From positions 1 through 26,583 of the IMG/VR virus record IMGVR_UViG_3300049214_000112: 26,583 nt of DNA; one strand, written 5' to 3'. The stretch is from a virus. Shown one piece after another: positions 7,353 to 13,217 of this stretch. Under the pieces are notes generated by a model. The model made no database searches and was not told the DNA's origin. It worked only from the letters and a program-made list of their open reading frames with translations. The translations under genes and the position numbers were made by a program. Each line of letters opens with the position of its first letter. Within the stretch, counting starts at the first letter, position 1.

Positions 7353-7675
7353 CGAGTAAACACGACGACCAAGACGATGGCGCCGAGTCCGAGCGCGGGC
7401 TTCCACGCGTAGCGCATGATGAGCCAGACAATGCCGCCCAGCAGCGCCGATGGGATCACGCCCACACCGAAACCCATCAGGTAGCCGTACTGGAACATGC
7501 AATAGATCCAGCTTGCGAGGAACGCGATGCCGCCGAAGCCCCACGCAAGGAGCCAGCCAACGCCGCTAGAGTCAATGTCACTCAGCTTCAACCCAGGAGC
7601 ACCGGGACTGTCCGTGAAGAGCCACGCCGCACCGAAGAGCAACACGGCTACCCCGAGGCATGCGAGGTAGATCAT
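7349..7675 (-). CDS. Membrane protein, three or four segments
   Basis: A 108-aa hydrophobic protein. Candidate membrane segments lie at about residues 2-20, 42-62, 68-87 and 92-107. A polar stretch (TDSPGAPGLKLSDIDSSG) between the first two is probably periplasmic. No family is recognised. The ATG overlaps the stop of the PEP-CTERM-like gene, and its own stop overlaps the 7-codon micro-ORF, so it belongs to the same transcript. The pairing of a secreted surface protein with membrane proteins suggests an envelope-directed module, which is inference. Confidence 0.6.
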   Translation of the reverse strand: MIYLACLGVAVLLFGAAWLFTDSPGAPGLKLSDIDSSGVGWLLAWGFGGIAFLASWIYCMFQYGYLMGFGVGVIPSALLGGIVWLIMRYAWKPALGLGAIVLVVVFTR

Positions 7676-8286
7676 CGGCGCCTACGCATCACTGCCAAGC
7701 CACCGAGCAGCAACGTGAGGGCTGCGGGCAACGAGGCGGTGTTGATCTCAGGCGCCGCCGCGACCTCGGTGAACGTGCCTGAGGGCTCGGAGCCTGAGAG
7801 CGTGTAGCAGTAATAATCGCACACCAGGCTCGACCACGTGTCACCGCCTGTGGAGGACAAATTGACCAAGTCTAATTCGCGATTGCTTTCTTCAATGCCC
7901 GCGCCACCGTCGAGCTGGATGTTCCAGGCGACGATCTGGTTGTTCGCGACCGTGAAGTCGAAGTAGCCGTTGATACCGCTGCCATCCGTGTTGTGGAAGT
8001 CCACCGTATCGATGTAGGACTGCGCGCTGCTGAAGGTGTTCTGGATGCCAGGATAGCCGTAGGGGTAGAGCGGGAGGCCGGGCGACGTGAACACCCAAGA
8101 AGTGGTGTTGAAGGTGGTGCCGAATCCATTAGGACCCGTAGCCTCACCGTAGTCGGTCGCGAGCTGGTTATCGCCATTCGTGAGCGGCGCTAAGAAGCTG
8201 ATCTGACCTGACACCACGCCATCGGTGAAGTCGTAAGTTTGGGCACAGGCCGAGCCCGCGAGAAGGCATAACAGTAACACGCGCAT
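7672..8286 (-). CDS. Secreted PEP-CTERM-like surface protein
   Basis: A 204-aa protein with a signal peptide (MRVLLLCLLAGSACA, cleavage near Ala-15) and a mature domain rich in Gly, Ser, Thr, Asn and aromatic residues. The C-terminus has a Pro-Glu pair, a hydrophobic helix (SLPAALTLLLGGLAV) and a terminal RRRR. This tripartite tail matches PEP-CTERM sorting signals, specifically the PE-x-x-x-ASxxxALTLL variant I recall from gammaproteobacteria. Host exosortase would be expected to process it. The ATG at 8286 is supported by GGAGG 6 nt upstream, the best ribosome-binding site in this operon. It appears to be the first gene of the leftward operon. Phage-encoded PEP-CTERM proteins are unusual. 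Confidence 0.7.
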   Translation of the reverse strand: MRVLLLCLLAGSACAQTYDFTDGVVSGQISFLAPLTNGDNQLATDYGEATGPNGFGTTFNTTSWVFTSPGLPLYPYGYPGIQNTFSSAQSYIDTVDFHNTDGSGINGYFDFTVANNQIVAWNIQLDGGAGIEESNRELDLVNLSSTGGDTWSSLVCDYYCYTLSGSEPSGTFTEVAAAPEINTASLPAALTLLLGGLAVMRRRR

Positions 8287-8571
8287 GATTTCCCTCCATG
8301 AGAACTGTAAGAACACAACATCTCGGAGTATACGCAGGATGCGAAAGAATGGGACCCAAATTGCGATACGAAGACCCGGCAAAAGGCAAAAACCTGCCAG
8401 AGGTGCGGCGGGGAAGAGGCAGCAGCACCCAATTTATGCTGCGGGCCTAAATCGCCTAATAACCGTATAAAGCCCAGGAGGCGGCGTTGCTGCCTAAGGT
8501 GTCAGGCTACGACACCGAGTACCCCCTACGGGGCCGGTTCGGACAGCAACGACGCGGGTGGACTGTAGCAT

Positions 8572-8596
8572 GGGGCTGGGTGGGGACTGGGTGGGG
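8572..8596 (+). other. G-quadruplex motif
   Basis: Five G-tracts of 3-4 bases are separated by loops of only 1-3 bases: GGGG, GGG, GGGG, GGG, GGGG. This fits a very stable intramolecular quadruplex on the plus strand. It lies in the non-coding region between divergent operons. Confidence 0.6.
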
Positions 8597-8892
8597 ACCC
8601 AACGCTGGGCGGGAGCGTTTGTGCCGATTCAACGCGCGGGACCGGTACATCGGGTCCCAAAACGTGGCGCGCGGGGGGTGCCGGTGGGGTCGAATGCCTG
8701 CGGCATTGTGCGGCCCGATTCTAGGCGGATCGCCGGTCAGATGCCTGATCGAGGGATGCAAGTCATGAGCTAAGCCATTGACTAGCCTAGCATTCCCGAC
8801 GCGCTACCCCGTCACATACCCCCATCTGTACCCCATTTCACGCGAGCTCTAGGCATAGCTTCCAGTCACGTCGCATCAGATCTAGACCAGCT

Positions 8893-9128
8893 GACTAGTC
8901 ACTAGCTACGGCGCTAGCCGATTGGCGAGACTTTTTTAGCCTATCGTTCAACCCGACTAGTCACTCCCTAGCCCCCGGTCTCGTTCCCTCCGATGCCGCA
9001 TTCTCTGCCCGTTGCCTGACTCATGGCTCGTGTTGCTCCCGCATCGTTCCCTCATCGTCACGTCATCGGCTCGCGCCTTCCGACCTATCCCCTGCTCGCC
9101 TGACTAGTTACTAGTGATCTGACTAGTC
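8893..9128. repeat. GACTAGT repeat cluster
   Basis: The palindromic octamer GACTAGTC occurs at 8893, 8955 and 9121, with the variant GACTAGTT at 9102. Several copies are followed by a further ACTAG. About 14 CTAG tetramers occur between 8770 and 9210, although CTAG is usually rare in bacterial DNA. This looks like a set of binding sites (iteron or operator). Confidence 0.55.
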
Positions 9129-9166
9129 GCGGCGCCGATGCTGATTGGGCGCCCGACTTGTCAAGC

Positions 9167-9207
9167 CTGTCAAACATTAAGTTTTCGTAATGATGGACTA
9201 GGTCCAT
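9167..9207 (+). promoter_or_regulatory. Candidate promoter with overlapping dyad
   Basis: CTGTCA (9167-9172) and AATGAT (9189-9194), 16 nt apart, form a moderate sigma70-like promoter for the rightward cassette. A dyad ATGGAC-TAG-GTCCAT (9193-9207) covers the expected start of transcription and could be an operator. Confidence 0.35.
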
Positions 9208-9217
9208 TGACCCTATA

Positions 9218-9230
9218 GGACAATGTGTCC
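9218..9230. promoter_or_regulatory. Second dyad upstream of the first cassette gene
   Basis: GGACA-ATG-TGTCC, 11 nt after the dyad at 9193-9207. Both share GGAC/GTCC half-sites, suggesting tandem operators for one regulator. Confidence 0.3.
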
Positions 9231-9258
9231 GCTGCAACAACGCAGCGACGGAGGACAT

Positions 9259-9540
9259 ATGGCTAACCCGATTCACGCTTTCAATACGCGCCGTCTCTAC
9301 ACGGCGCACGGCCAGCGCATCGCTTGGGCCGTCCTTTCTACTGGCAACGTCGCCATGCTCGATATCGACCGTGGCATTGATTACGTGTTGAAGGTCTACG
9401 CGCATAGCAATCGCGAAGTACTTGCGTCCTATGACCATATCTTGCGCGCGCCCTTCCGCGAGGATGAGCAGCGCGAGGCGCGCGAACTAGAAACCGCGCT
9501 AGCGGATGCGGCGCGCGCCGCTCCGTCACTCGCGAACTAA
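9259..9540 (+). CDS. Hypothetical protein, first gene of the hairpin cassette
   Basis: A 93-aa mixed alpha/beta protein with no recognised domain. It begins MANPIHAFNTRRLYTAHG and has a charged C-terminal helix (REDEQREARELETALADAAR). The ATG at 9259 was chosen because GGAGG lies 4 nt upstream; the earlier in-frame ATG at 9223 lies within an operator-like dyad. It is followed by an intergenic stem-loop rather than an overlapping gene. Confidence 0.65.
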   Translation: MANPIHAFNTRRLYTAHGQRIAWAVLSTGNVAMLDIDRGIDYVLKVYAHSNREVLASYDHILRAPFREDEQREARELETALADAARAAPSLAN

Positions 9541-9547
9541 TCAGCCT

Positions 9548-9575
9548 GTAGCGCCTTGGGATTCCAGGGCGCTAC
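9548..9575 (+). repeat. Intergenic stem-loop, family A, copy 1
   Basis: A 12-bp stem (GTAGCGCCTTGG with CCAGGGCGCTAC, one wobble) and a GATT loop. The flanks GCCTGTAGCG and CGCTACGGGATG match the other family A copies. There is no T-tract. Confidence 0.8.
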
Positions 9576-9611
9576 GGGATGACTAGTCCACAACCCGAGG
9601 AGTGCATTGCA

Positions 9612-9854
9612 ATGACGATCATCTATGTCAAGACCACGATTCCCGAGTTACCCGAATCGGTGCGCGTATCGATTAACTCTGTCATTCAGCAACACAACGG
9701 ACCGCAAGCAACGTTGAATGCGATCCGTCGCGCAGCTGCAAGGCGCCGTGTCAATGCGACGTATGAACTTGCGACGCGCGAGGAGTATCTCGAGTATCGG
9801 CGCGCGACTGAAGCCGCGATTGCTGGCGCGCAAGCTTCACAGTCGGCTGTCTAG
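9612..9854 (+). CDS. Hypothetical protein
   Basis: An 80-aa protein of unknown function, predicted mostly helical after a short N-terminal strand (MTIIYVKTTIP). It is basic in the middle (RRAAARRRVNA) and could bind nucleic acid. The ATG at 9612 has GAGGAG 9 nt upstream; a start at 9579 in frame lacks one. It is flanked on both sides by family A stem-loops. Confidence 0.6.
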   Translation: MTIIYVKTTIPELPESVRVSINSVIQQHNGPQATLNAIRRAAARRRVNATYELATREEYLEYRRATEAAIAGAQASQSAV

Positions 9855-9858
9855 CCTG

Positions 9859-9882
9859 GTGCGCCTCGCATGCGGGGCGCAC
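9859..9882 (+). repeat. Intergenic stem-loop, family A, copy 2
   Basis: The stem GTGCGCC with GGCGCAC is extendable by further pairs. It is flanked by CTAGCCTG and CTGGGGTATGCAGTC, which match the consensus of copies 3 and 4. Confidence 0.75.
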
Positions 9883-9914
9883 TGGGGTATGCAGTCAACA
9901 CAAGGAGCCTAGTT

Positions 9915-10106
9915 ATGCAATTGTCTGATTCTCGTATCGCATTTGTTGCGAACGCATTGCGCGTCGCGGCCGAGGTATACGGCACCGATGCCCGTAACCT
10001 CGCGCATCAAGACCGCACAGCGCAGCAATTCTTGAAACAGCAAGCGGACGCGCTAACCCTCGCTGACCTCTTCGATGGCGCCGACACTGTGACGGTGACA
10101 CCGTGA
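9915..10106 (+). CDS. Hypothetical protein
   Basis: A 63-aa, largely helical protein (ALRVAAEVYGTDARNL, then AQQFLKQQADALTLADLF) with no recognised family. The ATG at 9915 is preceded by AAGGAG at 7 nt. Its stop overlaps the GTG start of the next gene as GTGA, the only tight overlap in the early part of this cassette. Confidence 0.6.
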   Translation: MQLSDSRIAFVANALRVAAEVYGTDARNLAHQDRTAQQFLKQQADALTLADLFDGADTVTVTP

Positions 10107-10285
10107 GCGGCGCCCTTGATTGGACGATTCAGCGCAACGAAGCACAAGACACGCCATTCGGGCATCCGGCTTACACGCTGTACTTTCGCGGTTTGGTTCG
10201 CGGTCACTTGTTCGGCAAGCAAACGGCGATTGTCGTGCGCGACGCATTGAATGCCGAGCGCATCACCGTTCCGTTAAGCGTCTAG
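10103..10285 (+). CDS. Hypothetical protein, translationally coupled
   Basis: A 60-aa, beta-rich small protein (YTLYFRGLVRGHLFG, then TAIVVRDALNAERI). It starts with GTG overlapping the previous stop by 4 nt and has no ribosome-binding site of its own, so expression depends on coupling. Function is unknown. Confidence 0.55.
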   Translation: MSGALDWTIQRNEAQDTPFGHPAYTLYFRGLVRGHLFGKQTAIVVRDALNAERITVPLSV

Positions 10286-10296
10286 CTATCTAGCCT

Positions 10297-10322
10297 GTAG
10301 CGCATGGGTAGCCGTGCGCTAT
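10297..10322 (+). repeat. Intergenic stem-loop, family A, copy 3
   Basis: GTAGCGCATGG pairs with CCGTGCGCTAT around a GTAG loop. The C-G pair of copy 1 is replaced by A-T at the eighth stem position, a compensatory change. It is followed by the shared GGGGTG box. Confidence 0.8.
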
Positions 10323-10360
10323 GGGGTGTGTAGCCAACTAACTGTCAAGGAGCAATGACC

Positions 10361-10843
10361 ATGCCTACTCTGTTCGTAGCCGATCCTAGCGGCGCGTATG
10401 TGCCCGCTACCGATTCGGTTGTCATCGATGCCGCAACGCGCGCCGTCGGGCGCAAGCTCGCGCGTGGCGTCTCGTTCTCATCTCCGGCCGCTGCGCGCCG
10501 TTTGCTGCCCGCGCTCTTGGGACATCTAGATCATGAAGTTTTCGCGGTCGCGCATCTTGATACGCGGCACCGATTGATTGAGCTTGAGACCATGTTTCGG
10601 GGAACGGTAGACGGCGCGTCGGTGCATCCGCGCGAGATTGTCAAGTCGGCGCTACGTCATAACTCTGCCGCCGTCGTCCTGGTCCATAACCATCCCTCGG
10701 GAGTCGCCGAGCCATCGAGCGCGGATGAGCGCATAACCCAGCGACTGAAAGACGCGCTCGCGCTCGTGGACATCCGCACGCTTGACCATCTGATTGTCGC
10801 AGGCGACGCGGTCTTGAGCTTCGCCGAGCGCGGTTTGCTGTAG
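10361..10843 (+). CDS. RadC/JAB-domain protein (MPN+ type)
   Basis: A 160-aa protein carrying the JAB/MPN metalloprotein core of the RadC family: E59 (DHEVF), HNHPSG (109-114) and SSADE, with D122 completing the zinc site. It is shorter than chromosomal RadC because the N-terminal helix-hairpin-helix part is absent, which is common in plasmid and phage copies. The biochemical role is unsettled: JAB domains are isopeptidases elsewhere, and RadC-like proteins of mobile elements are suspected in DNA metabolism or anti-restriction. The ATG at 10361 has AAGGAG at 8 nt; the ATG at 10355 is too close to it. It is flanked by stem-loops of families A and B. Confidence 0.85.
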   Translation: MPTLFVADPSGAYVPATDSVVIDAATRAVGRKLARGVSFSSPAAARRLLPALLGHLDHEVFAVAHLDTRHRLIELETMFRGTVDGASVHPREIVKSALRHNSAAVVLVHNHPSGVAEPSSADERITQRLKDALALVDIRTLDHLIVAGDAVLSFAERGLL

Positions 10844-10854
10844 CGGCTAGCGTT

Positions 10855-10882
10855 AAGGGCGCGCGACTAGCCGCGCGCCCTT
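10855..10882 (+). repeat. Intergenic stem-loop, family B, copy 1
   Basis: A perfect 11-bp GC-rich stem (AAGGGCGCGCG with CGCGCGCCCTT) and an ACTAGC loop. It is preceded by TAGCGTTAAGG and followed by TTCGCGGTAG, both shared with copy 2. There is no T-run, so it is not a standard intrinsic terminator. Confidence 0.8.
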
Positions 10883-10917
10883 CGCGGTAGTCACTCAACA
10901 CATAGGAGCATCGCAGT

Positions 10918-11346
10918 ATGGGCAATCGAGCAGTCATTACAACGGAAGGATCGAAGGTAGGCATTTACCTGCATTGGAATGGCGGCGAGGAGAGCGTGAC
11001 CGCGTTCCTGCGAGCCGCAAAAGATCTCGGCGTGCGTTCACCGTCGGCGGATCAATCCTACTTCTACGCGCGCATGTGCCAGATCATCGGTAATTTTTTC
11101 GGCGGTTCGCTCTCAGTCGGTATCGATTCGCTCGATACGCTCGACTGCAATAATGGTGACAACGGTCTCTATGTCATCGGGCCTAAGTTTGACATCGTGG
11201 AGCGGCGCTATGTGCGCTCACCTATGCGCGCCGTGTCGCTGGAAACTCAGCGTGCCATGTCCGACAAGCACGACGCGATTTATGCCGAATGCATGGCGAA
11301 AAACGCGCCGATCTATAGTCCGCCGAAATCGCTAGCGCGCGTCTAG
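10918..11346 (+). CDS. Conserved hypothetical protein (MGNRAVIT family)
   Basis: A 142-aa protein beginning MGNRAVITTEGSKVGIYLHW followed by NGG. I recall this N-terminal signature from small conserved proteins of plasmids and phages with no known function. The central part contains helices with FYARMCQIIGNFFGG, and the C-terminus is variable. The ATG has TAGGAG at 9 nt. It is flanked by two family B stem-loops. Confidence 0.7.
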   Translation: MGNRAVITTEGSKVGIYLHWNGGEESVTAFLRAAKDLGVRSPSADQSYFYARMCQIIGNFFGGSLSVGIDSLDTLDCNNGDNGLYVIGPKFDIVERRYVRSPMRAVSLETQRAMSDKHDAIYAECMAKNAPIYSPPKSLARV

Positions 11347-11350
11347 CGTC

Positions 11351-11376
11351 AAGGGGCGCGCGTAGCGGCGCCCCTT
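11351..11376 (+). repeat. Intergenic stem-loop, family B, copy 2
   Basis: A 9-bp stem (AAGGGGCGC with GCGCCCCTT) around an 8-nt loop, with the family B flanks TAGCGTCAAGG and TTCGCGATAG. It has diverged from copy 1 while keeping pairing. Confidence 0.75.
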
Positions 11377-11413
11377 CGCGATAGGCGTTCGTTCTAACCA
11401 TACGAGTATCGAC

Positions 11414-11722
11414 ATGTTAACTGGAATTGTCCGCGCCACGCGCGCGCACTATGCAGCGTTACAGCACCGCGCGGCGCCCAATCGTGTGCCGCTTTGGTAT
11501 TCGGTCGCGATCGGTGCGCGCCTCAATGCGGATGGCAGTTTTACGCCACGTCCCGATGGCTCGCATGTGCTGACAGCGGGTTGCATCCAAGTCAAAGCGC
11601 CGAACGAATCGCGGCGCCGCGCGGAGATAACTAAGCTACGGAATCGATTGCAAGCGATGTATCCCGAATCAACGCATATCGAATGCAGTTACGTCGGCGA
11701 CGTCTCCGGATGCGCATTATGA
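11414..11722 (+). CDS. Hypothetical protein
   Basis: A 102-aa protein of unknown function. The first half is basic and helical (RATRAHYAALQHRAAPN). The second half contains beta segments and the helix SRRRAEITKLRNRLQAMY. The ribosome-binding site is weak (ACGAG). Its TGA overlaps the ATG of the next gene as ATGA, so the two are probably co-translated. Confidence 0.6.
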   Translation: MLTGIVRATRAHYAALQHRAAPNRVPLWYSVAIGARLNADGSFTPRPDGSHVLTAGCIQVKAPNESRRRAEITKLRNRLQAMYPESTHIECSYVGDVSGCAL

Positions 11723-12465
11723 ATGGCGCGACCCTCTACCGTGGCGCAAGTCTCATCGATGGCGCGCCTATCGTCGTAATTGCCACAGGATTAGATCGAA
11801 CGAGCCGCAATCAGAAAACCGGCGCACTCGTGCAAACCTACATCATGCGCGCCGACGTCGAGCCTACTGCCGCAATCAAGACGGGCGCCGATGCCTCCAT
11901 TTGTGGCGACTGCGCGCACCGTGGCGACGGTACCGGGAAGGCTCGCACGTGCTATGTCAATGTCGGTCAAGGGCCGCTCCGAGTGTTCCGCACGGCGCAC
12001 CATGGCGCCACGGGTTACCCGTTTGCATCCGACGTAGCCGCATTAGGCGAAGGGCGCGCGGTACGGATTGGCACCTACGGCGATCCGGCCGCCGTGCCCG
12101 TTCACGTCTGGGAAGCGCTCATTTCGCGCGCTACCGGTCACACGGGCTATACCCATCAATGGCGCCGCGCGCCGCAATTGCGCCCCATCGTCATGGCATC
12201 GGTCGATAGCGAGGCGGAAGCGCGCGAGGCACAGTCACAAGGCTGGCGCACGTTTCGCGTCTGCATGCCGAACCATGCGCTTAGGCTCCCTGGCGAAGCG
12301 CAATGCCCGGCATCCGCCGAGATGGGCAAGAAGCTCACGTGTGCCGAATGTCTCGCTTGTAACGGCGCCAATGGTCGGCGCGGCTCGATAGTTATCCAAG
12401 CTCATGGCGGGTTTGCCGTCATGGCGAATATCGCCAAACGTTCCGATTCCTTAACTCTCAACTGA
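11719..12465 (+). CDS. Cysteine-rich conserved protein
   Basis: A 248-aa protein with eight cysteines in two groups: C62-x2-C65-x12-C78 near the N-terminus, and C182, C196, C208-x2-C211-x2-C214 near the C-terminus. The layout suggests one or two metal sites (zinc or iron-sulfur). A central block (VRIGTYGDPAAVPVHVWEAL, then THQWR) is probably the core. I recall similar Cys-rich proteins of this length in plasmids and phages, some grouped with a 'gene 88' family, but no activity is established and I claim none. The ATG at 11719 gives an ATGA overlap with the upstream stop; an in-frame ATG at 11710 is an alternative. Confidence 0.7.
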   Translation: MNGATLYRGASLIDGAPIVVIATGLDRTSRNQKTGALVQTYIMRADVEPTAAIKTGADASICGDCAHRGDGTGKARTCYVNVGQGPLRVFRTAHHGATGYPFASDVAALGEGRAVRIGTYGDPAAVPVHVWEALISRATGHTGYTHQWRRAPQLRPIVMASVDSEAEAREAQSQGWRTFRVCMPNHALRLPGEAQCPASAEMGKKLTCAECLACNGANGRRGSIVIQAHGGFAVMANIAKRSDSLTLN

Positions 12466-12479
12466 CTGGAGCTAAAACC

Positions 12480-12668
12480 ATGCACCACGGTATCGATTTT
12501 AATTCTCGCGTGGCGCGCGCTCGCGCGTTCTACCGCGCCATGTTGCTAGACGTACAGCTCGGTATGCGCAGCCAATCGGACGCGGAAGCTAGCGCGGTTC
12601 GCGCGGTATTAAAGGACGGCGATGACTACGATTGGGACGCATGTCTCGCTGCAATCCTTGCGCCTTAA
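12480..12668 (+). CDS. Hypothetical helical protein
   Basis: A 62-aa helical protein (RVARARAFYRAMLLDVQLG, then SDAEASAVRAVL) with no recognised family. GGAG lies 8 nt before the ATG. It follows the Cys-rich gene after 14 nt. Confidence 0.6.
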   Translation: MHHGIDFNSRVARARAFYRAMLLDVQLGMRSQSDAEASAVRAVLKDGDDYDWDACLAAILAP

Positions 12669-12701
12669 GTGTCTATCCCACTAACCATAGGAGTTCAGCC
12701 G

Positions 12702-12893
12702 ATGAAAACAGCAATGACATTTACCCTCGCCGATATCAACGACGCGGAAGAATCTATGTGCGGCTTCTGCATCGAATGCGGCGCAATGCGCGAATGCACC
12801 GAGCCAGACGCGCGCAAATACCCATGCGAGGACTGCGGCAAGCGTGCCGTGTATGGCGCCCAGAAACTGGTTCTAATGGGTCTCGTCGGCTGA
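12702..12893 (+). CDS. Small zinc-ribbon-like protein
   Basis: A 63-aa protein with two closely spaced Cys pairs (CGFCIECG, then CTE, and YPCEDCGKR) that would form a compact zinc ribbon. Such small ribbons often bind nucleic acid or adapt polymerases. The ATG at 12702 is favoured by TAGGAG at 8 nt. A family A stem-loop follows. Confidence 0.65.
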   Translation: MKTAMTFTLADINDAEESMCGFCIECGAMRECTEPDARKYPCEDCGKRAVYGAQKLVLMGLVG

Positions 12894-12903
12894 ATCGCTA
12901 GCC

Positions 12904-12929
12904 TGTAGCGGCTCCGCTCGGGGCCGCTA
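12904..12929 (+). repeat. Intergenic stem-loop, family A, copy 4
   Basis: GTAGCGGCTCC pairs with GGGGCCGCTAT around a GCTC loop. Relative to copy 1, positions 7 and 8 of the stem are swapped on both sides, so pairing is kept. The flanks CTAGCCT and GGGGTGCGCAGTC match copies 2 and 3. Confidence 0.8.
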
Positions 12930-13002
12930 TGGGGTGCGCAGTCTTTAGGACTTGCAAGCCTATGGGGCCGTATGGCCTAATTTGATAACCATTGGAGGAG
13001 CG

Positions 13003-13023
13003 ATGAACGAGGTACCGGCATGA
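13003..13023 (+). CDS. Six-residue micro-ORF (MNEVPA) before the HTH gene
   Basis: GGAGGAG lies just upstream of ATG-AAC-GAG-GTA-CCG-GCA-TGA, and the stop overlaps the ATG of the next gene as ATGA. The HTH gene has no other ribosome-binding site, so ribosomes would be expected to start on the micro-ORF and reinitiate. Confidence 0.4.
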   Translation: MNEVPA

Positions 13024-13217
13024 CCGCAAACCAACTGCAAAAGATGCTCGACCGCGCGGGACTATCGCAGCGCAAGTGCGCGAAGCTCATCGGCCTACAT
13101 GAGCGCTCGATGCGCCGCTACTGCGGCGGGTTTCGCGCGATCCCGCGTGTGGTTGAGCTTGCGGTCGAGTGCGTTTGCTTGCATCGCGACCGCTCGACAC
13201 CGACAAGCGAGGACTAG
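13020..13217 (+). CDS. Small HTH DNA-binding protein
   Basis: A 65-aa protein with a helix-turn-helix: MLDRAGLSQRKCAKLIGLHE, then RSMRRYCGG, then a C-terminal helix (VVELAVECVCLHRD). It resembles small Cro/YdaS-like phage regulators that read helix 2-turn-helix 3 as SQRKCAKLIGLHERSMRRY. It is last in the cassette, is entered through a 6-codon micro-ORF, and ends convergent with the replication operon. Both stop codons share one CTAG at 13214-13217. Confidence 0.7.
   Translation: MTANQLQKMLDRAGLSQRKCAKLIGLHERSMRRYCGGFRAIPRVVELAVECVCLHRDRSTPTSED

Larger units (their letters stand above)
8287..9258. other. Long non-coding divergent region
   Basis: Nearly 1 kb between two divergent operons. A frame from TTG at 8487 has AGGAGG 5 nt upstream, but its product is Gly/Trp/Arg-biased with no domain, and I do not accept it. 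The region holds a G-quadruplex motif near 8572, a stretch from about 8760 dense in CTAG with repeated GACTAGT, and a promoter/operator-like segment at 9167-9230. It is the best place in the window for a replication origin or a major regulatory centre, but I see no DnaA box set or AT-rich unwinding element to prove this. Confidence 0.6.

Noticed and set aside
8487-8768. Open frame from a TTG with AGGAGG 5 nt upstream
   Set aside because: The product is dominated by Gly, Arg and Trp repeats, overlaps the G-quadruplex, has no domain, and the opposite strand is open over the same span. High G+C explains both.
10855-11376. Intrinsic terminators at the GC-rich hairpins
   Set aside because: No T-tract follows any of them, and further genes of the same operon with good ribosome-binding sites follow immediately.
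9541-12945. Integron-like attC sites or a cassette array
   Set aside because: The stem-loops recall attC sites, but the GTTRRRY/RYYYAAC boxes are absent and no integron-type integrase is seen.
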